64,000 bases of DNA from Alkalimonas cellulosilytica (GTDB lineage: Bacteria > Pseudomonadota > Gammaproteobacteria > Enterobacterales > Alteromonadaceae): assembly GCF_036325985.1 (NCBI RefSeq), contig NZ_JAUHLI010000005.1:180369-244368 (forward strand). Reading direction: 5' to 3'. Below are positions 1 through 8,241 of the stretch, piece by piece (position 1 is the stretch's first letter; each line of letters opens with the position of its first letter). The translations under genes were made by a program, and so were the position numbers. The notes beneath the pieces were generated by a model, which searched no databases, had not been told where the DNA came from, and saw only the letters and a list, made by a program, of their open reading frames with translations.

Positions 1-476
1 GGTAAACACAGCCAGATCAGCAATTGCCAAAGCCATAATCGCCATGGGAAATGAGGACTACCGGCTTCCAGCAACAGATAGCCCCGTACTTGTTGATCCA
101 ACAACAAAGGCTGACTGGAAAGAATACGCCCATGATGCAACCAGAGTATTTGATGCTGCTCAGCAAACCAGGCTTGCTCCGGTTGCTGCAGTAAGGTACT
201 GAGCCCGGTAGAACTCAAGACCTCTTGATTGGCATCCAACAAGGTGATGGAAAGCACAGGGAAGCCAGCATGATGCTGAGCCGTGGAGTAGAATGCATTG
301 ATGTCCTGCTCTGCATCATCCAGCAGCAACAAAGTGGTCGCTTTTACCAGCAACTGGTTCATCATAGCCAGTTGTTGTTGAAAATCCTGTCGTACCTGAT
401 GGTGCACCTGATAAAACGTCAAAAAGGTGGTAAACAACAGCACCGACAGCATTCCAATACCCAGCACTCGACTCAT
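1..476 (-). CDS. Membrane sensor protein, N-terminal part, cut by window edge
   Basis: An open frame without stop runs from an ATG at 476 off the left edge, giving about 158 residues. It starts MSRVLGIGMLSVLLF, a membrane segment at about residues 4-22. A roughly 120-residue periplasmic stretch rich in Leu, Gln and His follows, and a second hydrophobic segment (WRLWLWQLLIWLCL) begins at the edge. This is the usual build of a one-domain periplasmic sensor ahead of a cytoplasmic output module such as a histidine kinase, GGDEF/EAL or chemoreceptor. The output domain lies outside the window, so the class is unknown. GGTGGAG stands about 8 bases before the ATG. The gene begins 40 bases after the beta-barrel gene on the same strand, so the two are probably co-transcribed. 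Confidence 0.75.
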   Translation of the reverse strand, partial: MSRVLGIGMLSVLLFTTFLTFYQVHHQVRQDFQQQLAMMNQLLVKATTLLLLDDAEQDINAFYSTAQHHAGFPVLSITLLDANQEVLSSTGLSTLLQQPEQAWFAEQHQILWLHHGRILSSQPLLLDQQVRGYLLLEAGSPHFPWRLWLWQLLIWLCL

Positions 477-516
477 CGCGGCATCTCCACCAGCAGCATC
501 ACAATGGCCGCTTCAC

Positions 517-1266
517 TCAGAAGCTCAGTTCCAGTCCTACAAATACGCCAGAATAATCCATCCTGGTGGATAACCCTTGCAAATTGTCGAGTTCCAGTTT
601 GCTGTCGCGATAACCAAGCCGAATCGCACCATCCATCATCATGGTATCAATCCACTGAAATGCAAGACCTGCCGATACATCGTGAGCCTGATGGCGGCCC
701 GGGGTGACGCCACTGGCCTGTGCAAAGAATTGCCAGCTGGTTCCAACAAGATTCAGCCGGGTGGCAGCATACAGCATAGGAATATTGCCTTTGACACTTT
801 GCTCACTGCCAAGTGAGGCTTGATTGCTTGCTGCAGCCTTGCCATTAATGCGCTTAACCATGGCCCCTAAATCCAGCTCAATCAAGTTGTTATCCAGCAA
901 CTCGTAATAAAGCACCAGATCCAGCTGGGACAGGTCGAGTGTTGAATTGATCTGTGAGCCAACAGCAAAGCTTTGCCCGGCCAGCGCGAAAGTTTGTGCC
1001 AGCTCAACCCGGCCCGTATGCTCCAACTGCTGATATCGAACCGCCAGGTTGGGCAACAATGGAATGGGGTGCTCCAGAGCCAGTCCAAGGCTCAATTGGT
1101 TTTTACTACGAAACTCCTGAGCCACGCTGGCACCAGTCTGACCAAAAGCACCATCGGCACTGGCTTGCCAGCTATCCAGCTGCACTTTGACCGCCAGAAA
1201 ATCTGCCTGCGCCGGCGCGCTTAGCAGGAAAGGACATACGAAAAGAGCTGCAAATTTTATTTTCAT
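517..1266 (-). CDS. TIGR04219-family outer membrane beta-barrel protein
   Basis: Predicted outer-membrane beta-barrel of about 249 residues. The ATG at 1266 is preferred because it gives a clean signal peptide (MKIKFAALFVCPFLLSAPAQA, then DF). A TTG at 1281 would only add five residues ahead of it. The mature part shows the family hallmark HPIPLLPN followed by alternating amphipathic strands and ends in a phenylalanine (LELSF), the usual C-terminal signal for barrel assembly. Family members are about this size and their function is not known. It follows the metal-chaperone gene with almost no gap and precedes a membrane sensor, suggesting one envelope operon. Confidence 0.85.
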   Translation of the reverse strand: MKIKFAALFVCPFLLSAPAQADFLAVKVQLDSWQASADGAFGQTGASVAQEFRSKNQLSLGLALEHPIPLLPNLAVRYQQLEHTGRVELAQTFALAGQSFAVGSQINSTLDLSQLDLVLYYELLDNNLIELDLGAMVKRINGKAAASNQASLGSEQSVKGNIPMLYAATRLNLVGTSWQFFAQASGVTPGRHQAHDVSAGLAFQWIDTMMMDGAIRLGYRDSKLELDNLQGLSTRMDYSGVFVGLELSF

Positions 1267-1277
1267 AATAGGTTCTT

Positions 1278-1721
1278 TCAACGTCTTGGTGGCATCACTA
1301 AGCGTGCATCCAACTGCATGTGACTGCCGTCATCAAATTGCAAGTGCAACGGCACCGACTGATGCTCTTCCAACGCCTGTTGAGGTTCAAACAACATTAA
1401 GTGCAAACCACCCGGTTGAAGCGACACTTTGCCAGCCGCAGGAATATCAATGGCATCGACCTGCACCATCCGCATCATGCCATCAACATGGGTATGGGTA
1501 TGCAGTTCAACCCGGGCAAAAGCGTCTGACTGCACCGCAATCAGTTGGCGCGCTTGCTCGCTGTGATTGTGCAACGTCAGATAGCCGGCGGTGACCGTTC
1601 GGCCAGGCATGGGGACACGCACAATGACTTCATCGGCTTCAATAGTCGCAGCTGGGACGGCAGCAGCAGGCTGCAAAAAAAATAACGCACTGCCAAGCAG
1701 GAGTAAGCTCAATGCTTTCAT
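1278..1721 (-). CDS. PCu(A)C-type periplasmic copper chaperone
   Basis: Small periplasmic metal chaperone of 147 residues with an N-terminal signal peptide (residues 1 to about 21). The copper-binding His/Met signature is present: His74/His76, Met82-Met85 in DGMMRM, then His107 and Met109 in PGGLHLML. Members of this family (formerly DUF461) bind Cu(I) in the periplasm and hand it to the CuA site of cytochrome oxidase. Here the partner is not identified, since no cox or sco gene is nearby. GAGGG lies before the ATG. It is the first gene of a likely three-gene minus-strand operon with the TIGR04219 barrel and a sensor. Confidence 0.9.
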   Translation of the reverse strand: MKALSLLLLGSALFFLQPAAAVPAATIEADEVIVRVPMPGRTVTAGYLTLHNHSEQARQLIAVQSDAFARVELHTHTHVDGMMRMVQVDAIDIPAAGKVSLQPGGLHLMLFEPQQALEEHQSVPLHLQFDDGSHMQLDARLVMPPRR

Positions 1722-2003
1722 AGAACCCTCTTTATGATAAAATACAGAGAGCTACAGCATATCCTTTTTACTGCCGGGGTACTAGTCTTTGCCCTGGAGG
1801 AGTGAAGAAAAAGTCAAAAAAGCGAAAATGAAATAGCGGCTTAATGGCGGACAACTAAGTAGGAAAACAATCGGTTAAGCCCGAACTGCATAATTGGGCT
1901 TAACCTTCCATATTTGGCAGTAGCCAGGAGCATACTGCGACCAAAGGGATCATGCTCAGTACCGGTGTTAAAAAAAGCAGTAATAGTTGGTCGGCAAAAG
2001 GCA
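1722..2003. other. 282-bp intergenic region with one hairpin
   Basis: No gene is seen here. The only clear structure is a 10-bp perfect inverted repeat, GGTTAAGCCC at 1873-1882 and its complement at 1896-1905, with a 13-base loop. Read on the minus strand it is followed by GATTGTTTTCC, so it may be a weak terminator for the small secreted-protein gene at 2004-2255. The promoter of the copper-chaperone operon must lie between the hairpin and 1722, but I cannot place it with confidence. Confidence 0.5.
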
Positions 2004-2255
2004 TTATTCAGCTGCCTCTTGCTTGTTTGCCTCGGTCGGTAGCTCTGTTTTTTCAGCCACTTTTGGTGCCAGCTGCTCCATGATTTGCTGCATGCTTTGC
2101 TGTACAGAGTTGCGCAATTGCTCTTGCAATTCCACCGCCTGCTTTTGCAGTAAATCAGTCATTAGCTGGCTGACATTGACCTCATTGGCTTGTACCGGAG
2201 TAAAAGCAGTGGCACAAAATACAACAGCAGCAGTAATCATCATTTTGGTGTTCAT
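2004..2255 (-). CDS. Small secreted protein, unknown function
   Basis: An 83-residue protein. The ATG at 2255 is chosen because AGGAG stands seven bases before it and because it yields a signal peptide (MNTKMMITAAVVFCATAFTPVQA, in outline residues 1-23). A longer frame starting at 2324 has no such support. The mature part of about 60 residues is predicted helical, rich in Gln and Glu (VELQEQLRNSVQQSMQQIM), with a charged Glu/Ala-rich tail. There are no cysteines after cleavage and no domain I recognise. It is likely a small periplasmic helical protein. It stands alone, between the dusA 3' region and the copper-chaperone operon. Confidence 0.7.
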   Translation of the reverse strand: MNTKMMITAAVVFCATAFTPVQANEVNVSQLMTDLLQKQAVELQEQLRNSVQQSMQQIMEQLAPKVAEKTELPTEANKQEAAE

Positions 2256-2411
2256 GGTCGTTCTCCTAAATCGTTTGGTTGTTTGGTCTAAATGACAAAC
2301 CAAGTATTTCAAGAGCCGTGCCATGTTTTTAAATTATTTTTTGCCCTTAAAAATCAATCACTTGAATATATAGATAACATTCAACATCTGTCAGGAGTAG
2401 ATGGCAGATTC

Positions 2412-2458
2412 TTCAGTTAGTAAATTTGACCACAGAATTAGTCAAATTTACTACTGAA
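2412..2458. repeat. Long inverted repeat downstream of dusA
   Basis: A 13-bp perfect inverted repeat (TAGTAAATTTGAC at 2418-2430, complement at 2441-2453) with a 10-base loop. It is extended by five more pairs (2412-2416 with 2454-2458) across one bulged T. It lies 24 bases after the dusA stop. No T-run follows on either strand, so it is not a standard terminator. It may protect the dusA transcript's 3' end or be a protein-binding palindrome. Confidence 0.6.
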
Positions 2459-2481
2459 TGGTGATTTGTTGGATAGTTAGC

Positions 2482-3453
2482 TTAACGACGTACCTGAGCC
2501 AAGGCGGATAACAGCAATTCAGGTCCTGATTCCGGCAAATGCCCGCGCTCCGATAAAGTGCGCCGCCACTGCCGGGCACCGGGTACGCCTTGAAACAGCC
2601 CCAGCATATGACGGGCAATTTGCCAGAAGCGTGCGCCCTGCTGCATTTGCTGCTCAATGTAAGGGATCATCTGCTCCACCACCTCATAGGGCGTTTTCGC
2701 AAATGGGGCTTCGCCATAGAGCTGTTCATCGACCTGACTGAGCAACCAGGGGTTGGTATAGACCTCACGGCCTACCATGACACCATCCAAATCGGTCAGT
2801 TGCTGCTGGCAGGCCTCGATGGTCTTCAGACCGCCGTTTAATGAGAAACTAAGGTGCGGGTAATCTCGTTTCAGCTGATGCACTCTGGGGTAATCGAGCG
2901 GTGGGATCTCGCGATTCTCTTTGGGGCTTAAGCCTTTTAACCAGGCTTTGCGGGCATGAATAATAAAATGCTCGCAACCGGCCGCTGCACACTGCTCAAT
3001 CAACGTGGTCAGAAACTCGTAGCTGTCCTGCTCGTCGATGCCAATGCGGGTTTTTACCGTCACCGGGATATCGGCTTGTTGCCGCATCTCTGCCACACAG
3101 GCCGCCACCAGCTCAGGCCGCGCCATCAAACAAGCGCCAAACATGCCGTTTTGCACCCGATCCGATGGGCAGCCAACATTGATATTCACTTCATCGTAGC
3201 CACGCCCGGCCGCAATTTTGGCACAGTGCGCCATATCGGCCGGATCCGAGCCACCCAGCTGCAACACCAGCGGATGTTCTTGCTCGTTGTAGGCCAGGTA
3301 ATCGCCTTTGCCGTGGATAATAGCGCCTGTGGTCACCATCTCGGTGTACAGCACCGCCCGCTGCGACAACAAGCGGTGAAAATAGCGGCAATGCCGGTCG
3401 GTCCAATCCAGCATTGGGGCAATGGAAAAGGTGTGGTCAATAGCAGTGGTCAC
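2482..3453 (-). CDS. dusA: tRNA-dihydrouridine(20/20a) synthase DusA
   Basis: FMN-dependent enzyme that reduces uridine at positions 20/20a of the tRNA D-loop using NADPH. The 323-residue length is typical. Visible family features are the N-terminal FSIAPMLDWTDRHCRYFHR, the QLGGSDP strand, the GYDEVNINVGCPSDRVQNG block carrying the catalytic cysteine (in NVGCPS), and HARKAW with conserved basic residues for tRNA and FMN binding. The TIM barrel spans roughly residues 8-240 and a helical tRNA-binding domain follows. The start is GTG at 3453. It is divergent from zur, sharing a 136-bp spacer. The DNVGCPSDRVQNG-type sequence separates it from DusB and DusC. Confidence 0.95.
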   Translation of the reverse strand: MTTAIDHTFSIAPMLDWTDRHCRYFHRLLSQRAVLYTEMVTTGAIIHGKGDYLAYNEQEHPLVLQLGGSDPADMAHCAKIAAGRGYDEVNINVGCPSDRVQNGMFGACLMARPELVAACVAEMRQQADIPVTVKTRIGIDEQDSYEFLTTLIEQCAAAGCEHFIIHARKAWLKGLSPKENREIPPLDYPRVHQLKRDYPHLSFSLNGGLKTIEACQQQLTDLDGVMVGREVYTNPWLLSQVDEQLYGEAPFAKTPYEVVEQMIPYIEQQMQQGARFWQIARHMLGLFQGVPGARQWRRTLSERGHLPESGPELLLSALAQVRR

Positions 3454-3527
3454 GATGGTATCTCTGGCTACAGCAAATTCAGCTGGCTATTTTAGCATTG
3501 AACGACCAGGTGCTAAAGCAACTAAAA

Positions 3528-3557
3528 TTGCCGGATGCAAGTTTAGAGCACTATGTT
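3528..3557 (+). promoter_or_regulatory. Possible sigma70 promoter for zur
   Basis: TTGCCG at 3528-3533 and TATGTT at 3552-3557 with an 18-bp spacer stand 33 bases before the zur ATG. The match is moderate and rests on eye alone. No Zur operator-like palindrome was seen in this spacer. Confidence 0.35.
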
Positions 3558-3589
3558 AAACTGAAGGGAGTGAAATACAGGAGCCTGCA

Positions 3590-4030
3590 ATGTCTGTTGA
3601 AGTTCTGGTCGATAAAGCACGTTTAGTCTGCATGCAAAAAGGCAGTCGTTTTACCGCCATCCGCGAAAAGGTTTTCCGCCTGCTGGCAAAAACAGAGAGT
3701 GGTGTGGGTGCTTACGAACTGCTGGAAGAGCTAAAGCAAACCGAGCCGGGGGCCAAACCCGCCACCATCTACCGGGCGCTGGACTTCCTGACCGAGCAAG
3801 GCTTTATCCATAAAATCGAATCCAGCAATGCGTTTATGTTGTGCCAGCACTTTGATCATTCGCACCCTGCTCAGCTGCTGATTTGCGAGCAATGCGGCCA
3901 TGTCACTGAACTGCACTCGCACAGCCTGGATCACGCCTTTACCGAACAAGCCGCTAAAGAAGGCTTCAGTATCAGCCGACAAACCATTGAAGCTCATGGC
4001 ATTTGCAGTCGCTGTAAAGCAAACCATTAA
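3590..4030 (+). CDS. zur: Zinc uptake regulator Zur (Fur family)
   Basis: Zinc-responsive repressor of 146 residues that, with Zn bound, shuts off zinc-import genes. A winged-helix DNA-binding domain (about residues 1-80, with AKPATIYRALDFLTEQGFIHK as recognition region) is followed by a dimerisation and metal domain. Structural-zinc cysteines are visible as two CxxC pairs (Cys99/Cys102 and Cys139/Cys142). Cys85 and the FDHSHP histidines would form the sensing site. The sequence runs close to enterobacterial Zur (RALDFLxEQGFxHKxES, IEAHGxC) rather than Fur. No znuABC genes are in the window. Confidence 0.93.
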   Translation: MSVEVLVDKARLVCMQKGSRFTAIREKVFRLLAKTESGVGAYELLEELKQTEPGAKPATIYRALDFLTEQGFIHKIESSNAFMLCQHFDHSHPAQLLICEQCGHVTELHSHSLDHAFTEQAAKEGFSISRQTIEAHGICSRCKANH

Positions 4031-4136
4031 GCGACTTTTGCCGTATCGGAATACTTGTGTATTGGCTAAACTCTATTACGCTTAATACAGTAACTTGTTG
4101 TGAATTATCACGATTAACCAGACAGGCCTAATTTCC

Positions 4137-4610
4137 ATGAATGTTGAATTCGTTAATCCTTTTCTGTCGTCCCTGGTCAATGTGCTGGGCACCATGGCCA
4201 ATACCAAGATTGTACCGGGCCAACCCCGGCTAAAAAAAGATGAAGTAGCGCGGGGCGATGTCTCCGGCCTGATTGGCATGGTCGGCAATGAAACCAAAGG
4301 CTCCTTTTCCATTACCTTTGAAGAGTCTCTTGCACTGGAAATTATGTTTCGGATGCTCGGTGAGCGACCGCCCAAAATCAACGAAGAAGTGACGGATATG
4401 GTGGGTGAAATTACCAATATGGTCACAGGGGGCGCCAAACGTATTTTAGGCGAAAAAGGCTATGAGTTCTCGATGGCGACCCCGCTGGTGGTGTCTGGTA
4501 AAGAGCACACCATTACACATAAATCGGATGGCCCTAAAATTCTGATGCCCTTTACCTCAGACTTTGGCAAGGTGCATATAGAGGTCAGCTTCGATAAGAT
4601 GGGCGGCTAA
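4137..4610 (+). CDS. cheX: CheX-type chemotaxis phosphatase
   Basis: Protein of 157 residues of the CheC/CheX/FliY superfamily, whose members dephosphorylate CheY-P. A single ExxN phosphatase motif is visible in EITNMVTGGAK (about residues 89-99), with the two-fold alpha/beta arrangement around it; single-motif proteins are CheX-like, CheC has two motifs. The gene is alone, between zur and the convergent alr, whose stop overlaps its own by four bases. The cheA/cheY partners lie elsewhere. Many marine gammaproteobacteria carry such a stand-alone gene. Confidence 0.85.
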   Translation: MNVEFVNPFLSSLVNVLGTMANTKIVPGQPRLKKDEVARGDVSGLIGMVGNETKGSFSITFEESLALEIMFRMLGERPPKINEEVTDMVGEITNMVTGGAKRILGEKGYEFSMATPLVVSGKEHTITHKSDGPKILMPFTSDFGKVHIEVSFDKMGG

Positions 4611-5689
4611 TCGCCGCCCTCGTAGACAAAATCCACCCGCGGGGTGATGTTGCACAGCAGCTCATAGGGTATAGTTCCAACCAAAGCCGCAATTTCTTCC
4701 ACCGGCAACCCCTGCCCCCACAGCACGACCTGCTCACCCGGCTTAATGATGGCATCGCCGATATCAACGGTAAGCATATCCATCGAAACCCGGCCAACAA
4801 TCGGAAAACGCCGGCCTTGCATCAGCACAGGAGTACCGTTCGGTACATTGCGCGGATAGCCATCGCCATAACCTATGGCCACCACAGCCAGCCGGGTGGC
4901 TTGCTGCGCCTGCCAGGCCGAGCCATAACCAACGGTTTCACCAGCCGCCACATCCCGCACTGCAATCACCCGGCTGCGCAAGGTCATCACCGGTTGCAAA
5001 CCATGCTCATCGCCCTGCTTGCCAAGCAGAGGCGACACGCCGTACAGCATCAAACCAGGACGTACCCAGCTACCATGGCTTTGTGGCCAACCCAACACAG
5101 CGGCAGAGTTGGCTAAGGAAATTTCACCGCTCAGGCCCTGCGACCAGCGGCTAAAACGCTGCAGCTGCTCAGTGGTATCCGGGCACTCTAAATCGTCGGC
5201 GCAGGCAAAATGCGACATCAACCGGATACCGGGCACACAGTTCGGGCTTTGTGATAAAGCCTGATACGCCGCCTGGTAATGCTCTGGCGGCAAACCAAGC
5301 CGATGCATACCGGTATCCATTTTTAGCCAAACCCGGATTGGCGCATCCAGCTCGGCTGCCAGGATGGCATCGATTTGCTCTTGCTGATGCACCACTACCT
5401 GCAAATTGCTGGCAACGATCTGCGGCAACTCGTCGGCATCAAAAAAGCCTTCCAGCAACACAATAGGCTTCACAATACCACCTGCCCGCAGCGCCAGCGC
5501 CTCGTCCAGCCGGGCTACGCCAAAGGCGTCGGCCTGTTGCAGCTGCTCGGCAACTTTGAGCATGCCATGACCATAAGCATTGGCTTTTAGCACTGCCAAT
5601 ACCTTGCAGCCTGCGGCAACCTCCCGCACCCGTGCCAGGTTGTGCTTCAGCGCCAAGACATCAATCCGAGCGACCGGTTTACGCAGCAT
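4607..5689 (-). CDS. alr: Alanine racemase
   Basis: PLP enzyme converting L-alanine to D-alanine for peptidoglycan. It has 360 residues, the standard length. The PLP lysine is Lys35 in VLKANAYGHG at the start of the TIM barrel. The second catalytic residue, a tyrosine, lies in the ETVGYGSAW segment of the C-terminal beta domain, and the partner-site loop YGDGYPRN is present. It begins three bases after the dnaB stop, so dnaB and alr are almost certainly co-transcribed, an arrangement known from enterobacteria. Its stop overlaps the convergent cheX stop by four bases. Confidence 0.96.
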   Translation of the reverse strand: MLRKPVARIDVLALKHNLARVREVAAGCKVLAVLKANAYGHGMLKVAEQLQQADAFGVARLDEALALRAGGIVKPIVLLEGFFDADELPQIVASNLQVVVHQQEQIDAILAAELDAPIRVWLKMDTGMHRLGLPPEHYQAAYQALSQSPNCVPGIRLMSHFACADDLECPDTTEQLQRFSRWSQGLSGEISLANSAAVLGWPQSHGSWVRPGLMLYGVSPLLGKQGDEHGLQPVMTLRSRVIAVRDVAAGETVGYGSAWQAQQATRLAVVAIGYGDGYPRNVPNGTPVLMQGRRFPIVGRVSMDMLTVDIGDAIIKPGEQVVLWGQGLPVEEIAALVGTIPYELLCNITPRVDFVYEGGD

Positions 5690-5691
5690 GC

Positions 5692-7074
5692 CTAATCCTC
5701 GTCGAAACGGTAGCTACCGGCATAGTTGTCAAAACGCGAGTACTGGCCATGGAAAGTCAGCCGCACCCGCCCTATCGGGCCATTCCGCTGCTTACCAATG
5801 ATGATTTCAGCCGAACCTTTATCCGGGCTATCGTCGTTGTAGACTTCATCGCGGTAGATAAACATGATTAAGTCGGCATCCTGCTCAATGGAGCCAGACT
5901 CCCGCAAATCCGAGTTGACCGGCCGTTTATCGGCCCGTTGTTCCAAACTACGGTTCAGCTGCGACAGCGCCACTACCGGTACTTTCAGCTCTTTGGCCAG
6001 GGCTTTGAGTGAGCGGGAGATCTCCGCAATCTCTAAGGTACGGTTTTCACTCATACCGGGGACCGTCATCAACTGCAGATAATCGACCATGATCATGCTG
6101 AGGCCACCATGCTCGCGCGCCACCCGCCGCGCCCGTGAGCGCACTTCAGTCGGTGTCAGGCCAGACGCATCGTCGATGTACATCTTGCCTTTGGTATTCA
6201 GCAGCTCAATGGCCGAGGACAGCCGTGCCCAATCTTCGTCTTCCAGCTGACCGGTTCGAATCCGGGTTTGGTTTATACGGCCTACCGAGGCCAGCATCCG
6301 CATCATGATTTGTTCCGATGGCATCTCCAGACTGAAAATCAGTACCGGCTTATCGCTGGTGATGGCAGCATGCTCACACAGGTTCATGGCAAAGGTGGTT
6401 TTCCCCATCGATGGACGAGCAGCGACAATAATCAGATCGGAGGGTTGCAGGCCACTGGTCATTTTATCCAGATCGACATAACCGGTAGAGACACCGGTAA
6501 CGCCATCGGATGGGTTGCTAAAGAGCTCATCGATTTTTTCAATGGTTTTGCTGAGGATGTCATGAATCGGCTCTGGCCCTTCATTGGCATTGGCCCGTTG
6601 CTCAGCAATTTTAAACACCCGGGTTTCGGCAAAATCCAGCAGCTCGGCGCTGGTGCGGCCCTGCGGATCATAACCGGCATCGGCAATATCGTGCGCCACG
6701 CCTATCATGTCACGGATCACCGCCCGCTCACGCACAATGTCGGCATAAGCCAGGATATTAGCGGCACTGGGGGTGTTTTTAGCGATTTCGCCCAGATAAG
6801 CAAAGCCGCCAACATCGTCCAGTTGCTGATTTTGCTCCAGCGCCTGCGATACCGTAATCAAATCCATCGGCTGGTTTTGTTCGGCCAATTTGGTCAGGGC
6901 ATTAAAAATCAGCCGGTGTGCCCGCAGGTAAAAGTCCTGCTCCACCACTTTTTCCGCCACCCGATCCCAGGCTTCGTTATCCAGCATCAAACCACCCAGC
7001 ACCGACTGCTCGGCTTCGATGGAATGGGGCGGCATTTTTACCGCAGCAACCTGCTTATCTTTTTGCTTTTGCAT
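5692..7074 (-). CDS. dnaB: Replicative DNA helicase DnaB
   Basis: Hexameric 5'-to-3' helicase of the replication fork, 460 residues. The N-terminal helical domain starts at PPHSIEAEQSVLGGLML. The RecA-like C-terminal domain shows Walker A (ARPSMGKTTFAMN), Walker B (MIMVDYLQLM), the H3 region (ALSQLNRSLEQRADKRP) and DLRESGSIEQDADLI. No intein is present. It is the first gene of dnaB-alr and follows the ribosomal-protein operon, from which it is separated by a strong terminator at 7157-7192. Confidence 0.97.
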   Translation of the reverse strand: MQKQKDKQVAAVKMPPHSIEAEQSVLGGLMLDNEAWDRVAEKVVEQDFYLRAHRLIFNALTKLAEQNQPMDLITVSQALEQNQQLDDVGGFAYLGEIAKNTPSAANILAYADIVRERAVIRDMIGVAHDIADAGYDPQGRTSAELLDFAETRVFKIAEQRANANEGPEPIHDILSKTIEKIDELFSNPSDGVTGVSTGYVDLDKMTSGLQPSDLIIVAARPSMGKTTFAMNLCEHAAITSDKPVLIFSLEMPSEQIMMRMLASVGRINQTRIRTGQLEDEDWARLSSAIELLNTKGKMYIDDASGLTPTEVRSRARRVAREHGGLSMIMVDYLQLMTVPGMSENRTLEIAEISRSLKALAKELKVPVVALSQLNRSLEQRADKRPVNSDLRESGSIEQDADLIMFIYRDEVYNDDSPDKGSAEIIIGKQRNGPIGRVRLTFHGQYSRFDNYAGSYRFDED

Positions 7075-7156
7075 AATTCCAAAATACGATGAAGTGACCC
7101 TGCCATCCTACCCCGAGGTGCAGCGAATAAAAAGCGAGGCAGGAAAAATTAGCCAT

Positions 7157-7192
7157 AAAAAAAGGCAGCCCCGAAGAGACTGCCCTTTTTTT
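7157..7192 (-). terminator. Rho-independent terminator of the rpsF-rplI operon
   Basis: On the minus strand GGCAG pairs with CTGCC, closed over further pairs by a TTCG tetraloop, and a run of seven T follows. It lies just after the rplI stop at 7205 and before dnaB. Confidence 0.85.
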
Positions 7193-7204
7193 AAACCAGA
7201 CGGC

Positions 7205-7657
7205 TTAAGCTTCAGCAACCACAACCAGTTTCACGGTAGCAGTCACTTCAGCGTGCAGCTGCAGGTCGATGTCGAACTCGCCAGTCTCGCGCAGCGTGCC
7301 GTGTGGCAGCTTCACTTCAGACTTAGCAACCGCTACACCAGCTTCGGTGATAGCGTCGGCGATATCACGGGTACCGATAGAGCCGAACAGCTTGCCTTCG
7401 TCACCGGCTTTCGAAGCGATGGTCACTTCTTCCAGCGCAGCGATTTGCTCAGCACGCTTTTGCGCAGCAGCCAGACCTTCAGCCAGTTTGGCTTCCAGCT
7501 CAGCACGACGCTGTTCGAATTTTTCGATGTTAGCTTTGTTTGCAGGAACAGCTTTACCCTGTGGGAACAGGTAGTTACGAGCGTAACCGGCTTTCACTGC
7601 GACCTGGTCACCCAGACTACCCAGGTTAGCGACCTTGTCTAATAGAATAATGTTCAT
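7205..7657 (-). CDS. rplI: 50S ribosomal protein L9
   Basis: Large-subunit protein of 150 residues that binds 23S rRNA near the L1 stalk and helps keep reading frame. The N-terminal domain (MNIILLDKVANLGSLGDQV, then AGYARNYLFPQGKA) is followed by the long connecting helix, rich in Ala, Glu and Lys (EQRRAELEAKLAEGLAAA), and the C-terminal rRNA-binding domain (LFGSIGTRDIADAI). It is the last gene of rpsF-priB-rpsR-rplI, in the same order as in E. coli. Confidence 0.98.
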   Translation of the reverse strand: MNIILLDKVANLGSLGDQVAVKAGYARNYLFPQGKAVPANKANIEKFEQRRAELEAKLAEGLAAAQKRAEQIAALEEVTIASKAGDEGKLFGSIGTRDIADAITEAGVAVAKSEVKLPHGTLRETGEFDIDLQLHAEVTATVKLVVVAEA

Positions 7658-7693
7658 TGGGATACCTCTTCAGTATTCGGTTAAACCAGGCGA

Positions 7694-7921
7694 TCAGCTG
7701 TGTGAATCGCTGTAAGGCAGCAAAGACAGGTAGCGAGCGCGCTTAATCGCACGAGCCAGCTGACGTTGATACTTCGCACTGGTACCCGTAATACGGCTGG
7801 GTACAATTTTGCCACTTTCAGTGACGTAGTTTTTCAGAGTAGCGATATCTTTGTAATCGATCTCTTTAACGCCTTCTGCAGAAAAACGGCAGAATTTACG
7901 GCGACGAAAATAACGTGACAT
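7694..7921 (-). CDS. rpsR: 30S ribosomal protein S18
   Basis: Basic small-subunit protein of 75 residues (MSRYFRRRKFCRF, IDYKDIATLKNYVTESGKIVPSRITGT) that forms a heterodimer with S6 on the platform of the 30S subunit. GGAG stands seven to eleven bases before the ATG. It lies between priB (11 bases upstream) and rplI (36 bases downstream). Confidence 0.98.
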   Translation of the reverse strand: MSRYFRRRKFCRFSAEGVKEIDYKDIATLKNYVTESGKIVPSRITGTSAKYQRQLARAIKRARYLSLLPYSDSHS

Positions 7922-7932
7922 AACACGATCTC

Positions 7933-8235
7933 CTAACGAATTTGTTCAATGTGTTGGGCGTGCAACACCAGTTTGCTCTGGCCGTTGCGCTGCTGATGCC
8001 GGTTTAAAAAGCCCTGCACCCGCACCATGTCTCCCAACAATAAATGCTGAGTTTGTTGTACCAAATCCCCACTGCAGACCACCTGAAGGCGTACATAACA
8101 CTGACGATTCAATCCGGCTTCCTGTTGTTGGCTGCGGTGCTCTAGCACCAGGCTCAACTGCGGGATACCGGCCGGACTTTCACTGCGCGCAGGCTGACGG
8201 CAAATTTGCCCAGCACACACCAGCAAATTGTCCAT
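7933..8235 (-). CDS. priB: Primosomal replication protein PriB
   Basis: Single-strand DNA-binding OB-fold protein of 100 residues that takes part with PriA and DnaT in restarting stalled replication forks. The identification rests on size, the OB-fold strand pattern (VCAGQICRQPARS near the N-terminus, HIEQI at the end), and its fixed place between rpsF and rpsR, as in E. coli and relatives. The gap to rpsF is six bases, consistent with translational coupling. The sequence itself is divergent, as usual for this family. Confidence 0.9.
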   Translation of the reverse strand: MDNLLVCAGQICRQPARSESPAGIPQLSLVLEHRSQQQEAGLNRQCYVRLQVVCSGDLVQQTQHLLLGDMVRVQGFLNRHQQRNGQSKLVLHAQHIEQIR

Positions 8236-8241
8236 GACCCC

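Noticed and set aside
225..707. Open frame of 160 codons on the plus strand
   Set aside because: It lies opposite the sensor gene and the 3' end of the TIGR04219 barrel, both with good signal or membrane features; its sequence is low-complexity Gln/His/Ser without ribosome site.
3454..3589. Zur operator between dusA and zur
   Set aside because: No palindrome resembling the gammaproteobacterial Zur site was found.
6268..7642. Two plus-strand frames of 274 and 207 codons opposite dnaB and rplI
   Set aside because: They are antisense shadows of strongly conserved genes and cross the terminator at 7157-7192.
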